From Halomonas alkaliantarctica (GTDB lineage: Bacteria > Pseudomonadota > Gammaproteobacteria > Pseudomonadales > Halomonadaceae), in the NCBI RefSeq assembly GCF_029854215.1, contig NZ_CP122961.1, forward strand, positions 744,001 to 808,000: a stretch of 64,000 nucleotides of DNA, read 5' to 3'. Both the position numbers and the translations under genes were made by a program. The notes below the pieces were generated by a model that was given only the letters and a program-made list of their open reading frames with translations, made no database searches and had not been told where the DNA came from. Below, piece by piece: positions 63,663-64,000 of the stretch (the stretch's first letter is position 1; every line of letters begins with the position of its first letter).

Positions 63663-63934
63663 TAGTATAGCAAGAATTGTCGATGGCTAGAGCTATTCAT
63701 AACTGTCCTTGCAGCTTGTAAGTTCAGAACTGCAATCTAAAGAATGGAATCTTGGTGCCATTTCGCATTAAATGAGATGAGTGCAGGAATTGAAACATCA
63801 ATAAATTGCAGAGCATCGTAACGGCTTTGATTGGATGCGGGCTGACTCTTGTTGATAATGCTTCAATGCTAATTACGGGAAAACATACCTACTGGGTGTA
63901 ATGCTTATATGTTGAATTGGAGTGATTGAGAGCG

Positions 63935-64000
63935 ATGGATAATAATATTGAGCACAATCCGAGTATGTTACAGAACCAGGGAGCTGATTGGACAGTAGAG
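63935..64000 (+). CDS. Start of a partial gene running off the window
   Basis: An ATG at 63935 opens 22 codons (MDNNIEHNPSML...) to the window edge without a stop. GGAG lies 12 bases upstream, at the far end of useful spacing. The preceding 272 bases hold nothing recognisable. The product cannot be assigned. Confidence 0.4.
   Translation, partial: MDNNIEHNPSMLQNQGADWTVE

Overview
The window looks like a chromosomal segment of a halophilic gammaproteobacterium, most likely Halomonas/Vreelandella (Halomonadaceae). The reasons are the Pseudomonas-like gene orders (pyrG-kdsA-eno, fdxA-mutS-cinA-recA-recX, alaS-lysC-csrA), an OadGAB oxaloacetate decarboxylase of the sodium-pump type, acidic proteins and moderately high GC. 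The species assignment is inference; the gene identities are mostly secure.

Layout. 1-260: an inverted-repeat element and the pyrG promoter region. 261-4163: pyrG-kdsA-eno. 4164-4600: a GacA-type upstream activating site, the eno terminator and a GGA-rich RsmZ/CsrB-family sRNA. 4693-14756: fdxA, mutS, pncC/cinA, recA (SOS box), recX, alaS, lysC and csrA, so the CsrA protein and a probable CsrA-sequestering RNA lie within 10 kb of each other. 14890-15267: one tRNA-Ser and two identical tRNA-Arg genes. 15439-20102: a dusC-like gene and oadG-oadA-oadB. 20193-21280: an SOS-type promoter with two LexA-like boxes, drives an S24/LexA-fold protein that has lost both catalytic residues and is translationally coupled to an IMPACT-family gene (yigZ). 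21412-28562: a complete cytochrome c maturation operon, ccmABCDEFGHI. 28587-36992: smc, zipA, ligA and a yheU-like gene. 37002-46745: mnmC, yciI, a PHP phosphatase, a yciO-type gene, a voltage-gated-like K+ channel with a zinc ribbon, a CYTH protein, a DUF47-pit phosphate uptake pair and argA. 46783-53732: a carboxymuconolactone-decarboxylase-like gene, a class III aminotransferase with a divergent RpiR regulator, an SDR oxidoreductase, two low-complexity hypotheticals and xseA. 53954-57095: guaB-guaA.

Downstream of the guaA terminator the character of the DNA changes. 57173-59027 is strikingly AT-rich and encodes an sce7726-like putative nuclease paired with an sce7725-like protein. Then come an unassigned 518-residue protein with a DUF6883-like middle domain, a decayed hydrolase fragment, a LysR regulator with a divergent MFS exporter, and the first codons of a further gene running off the end. 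This is accessory DNA behind guaA, a known island integration locus, although no integrase is visible inside the window.

The most notable items are the Gac/Rsm regulatory RNA locus, the SOS-controlled dead S24 protein coupled to yigZ, and the sce7726/sce7725 pair with its neighbours.
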